The notes below the pieces were generated by a model. That model was not told where the DNA came from and did no database searches. It saw only the letters and a list, made by a program, of their open reading frames with translations. This document shows, one piece after another, positions 61,201-64,000 of a DNA stretch of 64,000 nucleotides (position 1 is the first letter of the stretch; each line of letters opens with the position of its first letter). The stretch is from Paracyclopina nana (lineage: Eukaryota > Arthropoda > Copepoda > Cyclopoida > Cyclopettidae). A program made the position numbers and the translations under genes. The stretch spans positions 15,748,001 through 15,812,000 of the forward strand of contig JAGUCH010000001.1 in the NCBI GenBank assembly GCA_019096065.1, written 5' to 3'.

Positions 61201-61580
61201 CGCTGCTCGGCTGCACCAAATCTCACCAATTACAAAGACCTCAAACTTTGGGGTTCCATTCCTCGTGGAATCCTTTGCCGAATCAAAAGTCGTCTTTCCC
61301 CACACCAGAAAAGCCTTCCCACCCAAAGAGAAATTTATATGTGGGCACCTTGAATCATCACCACTCAATTGACTGCCCCAAAATTGCAGTTCAAAAATGC
61401 TCAGACAATGAAAGGACTTCGCCACCACCGAGGCATTTCAGATCTCACCTGAAGAGGCATTCAACTGGAGATGCTCACGAGTTGGCCTGGATCCTACTCA
61501 ATAAGAAGAAAGGAGAAGAAAAAGAGGCCAAAAAGTCTAGCTCTTCTTCATTAGCTAACCCAGTTATTACTGATTTCTAA
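55218..61580 (+). CDS. Elk: Elk-type voltage-gated K+ channel (KCNH3/4/8 family)
   Basis: Plasma-membrane potassium channel subunit, 946 aa. Exons: 55218-55293, 55452-55685, 56834-57168, 57252-57573, 57650-57810, 57869-57939, 58546-58688, 58985-59167, 59244-59446, 59859-60108, 60350-60588, 60658-60768 and 61068-61580, all phases consistent. The N-terminal eag/PAS domain starts with the Elk-specific cap [20 protein letters not shown], then FVLGNAQ and [15 protein letters not shown]1 is about 253-272, S2 about 311-332, S3 about 350-370. The S4 [19 protein letters not shown] has spaced basic residues. S5 is about 402-427, and the selectivity filter TVGFGN (about 484-489) is followed by S6. A C-linker and cyclic-nucleotide-binding homology domain ([16 protein letters not shown], then VLKLYPEF) follow. 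Introns after exons 2 and 4 use GC donors. The distal tail is divergent and shorter than in KCNH8 or Drosophila Elk. Confidence 0.95.
55862..56202. mobile_element. Foldback element in Elk intron 2
   Basis: The left arm contains CAAGGCACTTTGG and later GCCGATTGGAACCAAATTTA. The right arm carries their complements (CGCAAAGTGCCTTG, AAATTTGGTTCCAATCGG) in mirror order, and similarity continues toward the centre (CATATCGAAGAATG against CATATTGAAGAATA). The whole 340 bp is therefore an imperfect hairpin with arms of up to about 150 bp. No clear target duplication was found. Confidence 0.75.
56275..56662. mobile_element. Tc1/mariner-type foldback MITE in Elk intron 2
   Basis: The left end CCGTCTGACCGTTCAAAATT and the right end (reverse complement CAGTGTGACCGTTCAAAATT) share GACCGTTCAAAATTGGACGG exactly. 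Imperfect similarity runs on to GCCATCTTTTTTGT near the centre, so each arm is about 130 bp or more. TA flanks both ends (56273-56274 and 56663-56664). The 388-bp element is non-coding and sits about 70 bp from the preceding foldback element. Confidence 0.85.
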
Positions 61581-61984
61581 TTGAGCTGGTATTCCTGATA
61601 TGATTGTACTTCAGGGCAGCATTTGCGCCGAAATGCAGTGAATTCTAAAGCAATTTTCTCGCAATTGAAAGTTCTCACTCCTATTGATATTTCAATAATA
61701 AGAGCAGTGTAAGAGATCTATGCGAAAAACAACCTACCTCAGTTGTTGGATTTTGGGCAAGAAATAAAAATCTCCCTTTATGGAAAACTCAATTTATATT
61801 GAGTGGCAGCAATCCTTGTTGCTATGGTTTCCCGATCTTTCTCACGTTTCGAGTTAGCAAAAAATCTATACATTTCTCTGCGCAAGTCCTGGTATCCCAA
61901 TTAAATAGCTTGCTTGAAAATTACTTTATTTCCTGTCTTTATGTACAAGTTTCTTTTTATTGTTCCACCTTCTCCTAGCTTCTG
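61581..61984. other. Gap between convergent Elk and PNP genes
   Basis: A 404-bp AT-rich segment between the Elk stop and the PNP stop, so it must hold both 3' UTRs. ATTAAA- and AATAAA-like words occur on both strands (for example AATAAA near 61764, plus). No other feature seen. Confidence 0.5.
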
Positions 61985-63474
61985 TTACTGGCTGGCAATG
62001 GCAGAAATCATTTTGGAGACGAAAACTTTGAGTTTCTCTTCAACCTCATTGGCAGTGGCAATGACTTCCTCGTGGTTGGCTTGCTTATCACACTCGTCCT
62101 CCATGATGCATTCATTAGTGATTAATGAGAAAGCAAATACGCTGATTCCACAATGTCGAGCTACCAGGACCTCAGGAATCGTACTCATGCCTGTAAATAA
62201 GTACATTAGCCCTACTCTGATATTCTTTTAGGGATAACCTATTTTCCAGCATCTCGTGAATTATAAATGAAAGGTAACTTGAACCTAATCAGAGCGCTAA
62301 GTGTATTTTTAAACTTTCCTGGGGAGAAAAGCAGTTTTCTGACATTTTATGGCTTAGCTTACCAACTGCATCGACTCCACAAATTTTCAGCATTCTCAGC
62401 TCGGCCACAGTCTCAAAATTGGGGCCACCTAGCATAGTGTAGACACCCTCGTGCAATTTCTTGCCTGGAGCCTCCTCTCCCATACTTTGGTAAATGTCTT
62501 TAGCCATTTTGCGCCACTTCTTGTCATAGCAGTCGTTGAGTGCAAAAAATCGGCCTCCAAACCGGTTGTCATTGGGCCCTCTGAGTGGATGCATCCCAGT
62601 GAACCCAGGCATGTTGATGTGATCTTTGAGGATCATTATATCTCCAGCTGAGAAGGCGGGATTCAGCCCTCCAGCTGCATTGGTAACAATGAGGGTTTCT
62701 ATGCCACACAATTTCATCACTCTGACTGGCATAGCACACTGCAAATGTAACAAGTGCAAAAGTGCTTCAGAACTGGGAAAGCCAATGAATTTAATAAGTG
62801 AAAGTCTGACCTTCCCCAAAGCATATCCCTCGTAGGCATGAAATCTTCCTTGCATAACCATAACCGTAATTCCATTTAATTTGCCAAAGAGCATCCTAGA
62901 TTTATGACCGGGCACAGTTGAGCTGGGGAAGTTGGGAATTTCCTCATAGGGAAACACATCGGGACTTTCCAGCAAATCACCCAAGCCAGCTAAGGGATTC
63001 AGATCAAAATCTATTTTAGATTGCTAATAAAAAAGCCAACTGGCCCAGCTTTTTTGCACTCACCAAGGCCAGAGCCGCAGATGACGGCAATTTTGGGCCG
63101 ATGCTCAGTGCGTTCCAACAAGAAGTTGGCACTTACAGAAACTCTCTCATAGCTCAGGCTGAAAATACGAATTAATTCTTTGTCTGTCTTTCTTTTTGGT
63201 GGCTACTCGTTATTTTGCTACTGCAATTATGCTAATGAAAAAAAAACCTCTTAGAAATGTGATATTCAACCTAAAAGATGCATTTTAAGGTATTTCTTCA
63301 CATTTGCATATTAGAGGCTTATATTGCTTTACTCAGACTACAGAAGCATGGGATATAAATGGTAGAATAGAATAAGAGGCAATGTTATGCACACCTTTCT
63401 TTGGTTTCTTCATCGTCTCCCAAAACCGAAATGGCTTTCTTAAGCTCTGGAGGGACATGTAAGTGATTCATCAT
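61985..63474 (-). CDS. PNP: Purine nucleoside phosphorylase
   Basis: Trimeric-type PNP: phosphorolysis of inosine and guanosine to hypoxanthine or guanine plus ribose-1-phosphate, a cytosolic purine-salvage step. Coding exons: 63395-63474, 63064-63158, 62811-62989, 62363-62738 and 61985-62190, 311 aa (human 289), phases consistent. Conserved sites: phosphate-binding Ser in ICGSGL, RFHAYEGY (Arg/His/Tyr), TNAAGG, GPNFETVAE with the purine-binding Phe-Glu, GMSTIPE, and SLITN with the Asn that selects 6-oxopurines, then NHEEV with the ribose-contacting His. All key residues are present, so an active enzyme is expected. The N-terminus is uncertain. I chose the ATG at 63474 (a second Met follows at once); the frame stays open to 63618. 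Intron donor after 62811 is a weak GTCAGA. Confidence 0.95.
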
Positions 63475-64000
63475 AGCGTGCAAATGTACTATTTTTGATG
63501 TTTCCTCTTGTAGCGTTCGCCTATTACTGGTCAAGAACAACAACAACAGTTGAAAAAAGTGCCAAAACTGGAAACAGCTCTTGGACTGGATTTGTGGAAG
63601 AAGTGTCACAAATGCCACTATAGTTGCAATAGCCTAATCTTCTAAATCTCTTTGTAGGGTGGACCACACATGTTACATATCGAATTGCATACATGACCCG
63701 TCTGTCTGCTACTGCAATAATAATGGATTAATAACCTTAGTTTTTTAATGCAAAGCTGCTAAGGATTAATGGGTATTGAGGGGAGAGAGACAGAAAAATG
63801 TCCTCTTTTTCAAAATATGCCAATTTTTGTTTGACATAACAGATACGGAGAAAGACAACACATTTCCACCTTCTTGTCACGCAGCGAGCTGTCTTTGACT
63901 GCTTTTATTGCATTTTTAAAGGGAAGGAAAAAAGCACATTTATACTTCATACGAACATCTGTCAGCAGTTAAAGCTGTTCTCTATAATTAAAAGCTTACA
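63475..64000. other. PNP 5' flank
   Basis: The PNP frame continues open to 63618, with possible acceptors just upstream of the chosen start, so further 5' exons may exist here or outside the window. Otherwise AT-rich, and I see no other gene. Confidence 0.4.

Noticed and set aside
1..64000. Bacterial-style operons, promoters and Shine-Dalgarno sites
   Set aside because: All supported genes are intron-containing eukaryotic genes.

Overview
This is a eukaryotic nuclear window. Every recognisable gene is split by GT-AG introns (two GC-AG), exons join in phase, and the products are animal proteins: an RZ-type RGS protein, an MCFD2-like EF-hand protein, an ornithine decarboxylase homologue, midnolin/stuxnet, LAMTOR5, an Elk-type (KCNH) potassium channel and purine nucleoside phosphorylase. 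The gene content, moderate AT richness, introns from under 100 bp to almost 12 kb, and many DNA-transposon relics suggest an invertebrate, most likely an arthropod. I cannot name the species.

Layout. 0.9-6.8 kb (minus): RZ-family RGS gene with a cysteine string, seven coding exons. 9.4-10.9 kb (plus): secreted MCFD2-like EF-hand protein, four exons. 11.1-12.5 kb (minus): ODC-fold protein whose PLP lysine, catalytic cysteine and PLP-phosphate loops are all replaced, so a predicted pseudoenzyme comparable to antizyme inhibitors. 12.6-23.3 kb: mostly intergenic, with an upstream exon of the ODC-like transcript, coding-like fragments and a small hAT-like relic. 23.3-45.6 kb (minus): midnolin, seven coding exons over 22 kb; its introns carry a 13-bp minisatellite, a TA-flanked MITE and an unassigned 112-codon ORF. 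46.0-48.4 kb: a 2.4-kb non-autonomous DNA transposon ending in CACAGTGG with a 5-bp target duplication (Transib/RAG-like hallmarks), holding a nested hAT MITE and a ~125-bp tandem array. 50.9-51.5 kb (minus): LAMTOR5. 55.2-61.6 kb (plus): Elk channel, 13 coding exons, two foldback elements in intron 2. 62.0-63.5 kb (minus): PNP, five coding exons.

The exon models were built by hand from splice consensus, reading phase and remembered family motifs. Each of the seven models sums to a whole number of codons with one in-frame stop: 403, 218, 448, 551, 100, 946 and 311 residues. The genes do not form an operon or pathway cluster. They cover G-protein signalling, ER cargo handling or Ca2+ binding, polyamine control, ubiquitin-independent proteasomal turnover, mTORC1 scaffolding, membrane excitability and purine salvage.

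The items most worth a second look are the Transib-like element with RSS-heptamer termini, the enzyme-dead ODC homologue (with a spliced upstream exon that itself looks coding), and the two GC-AG introns in Elk.
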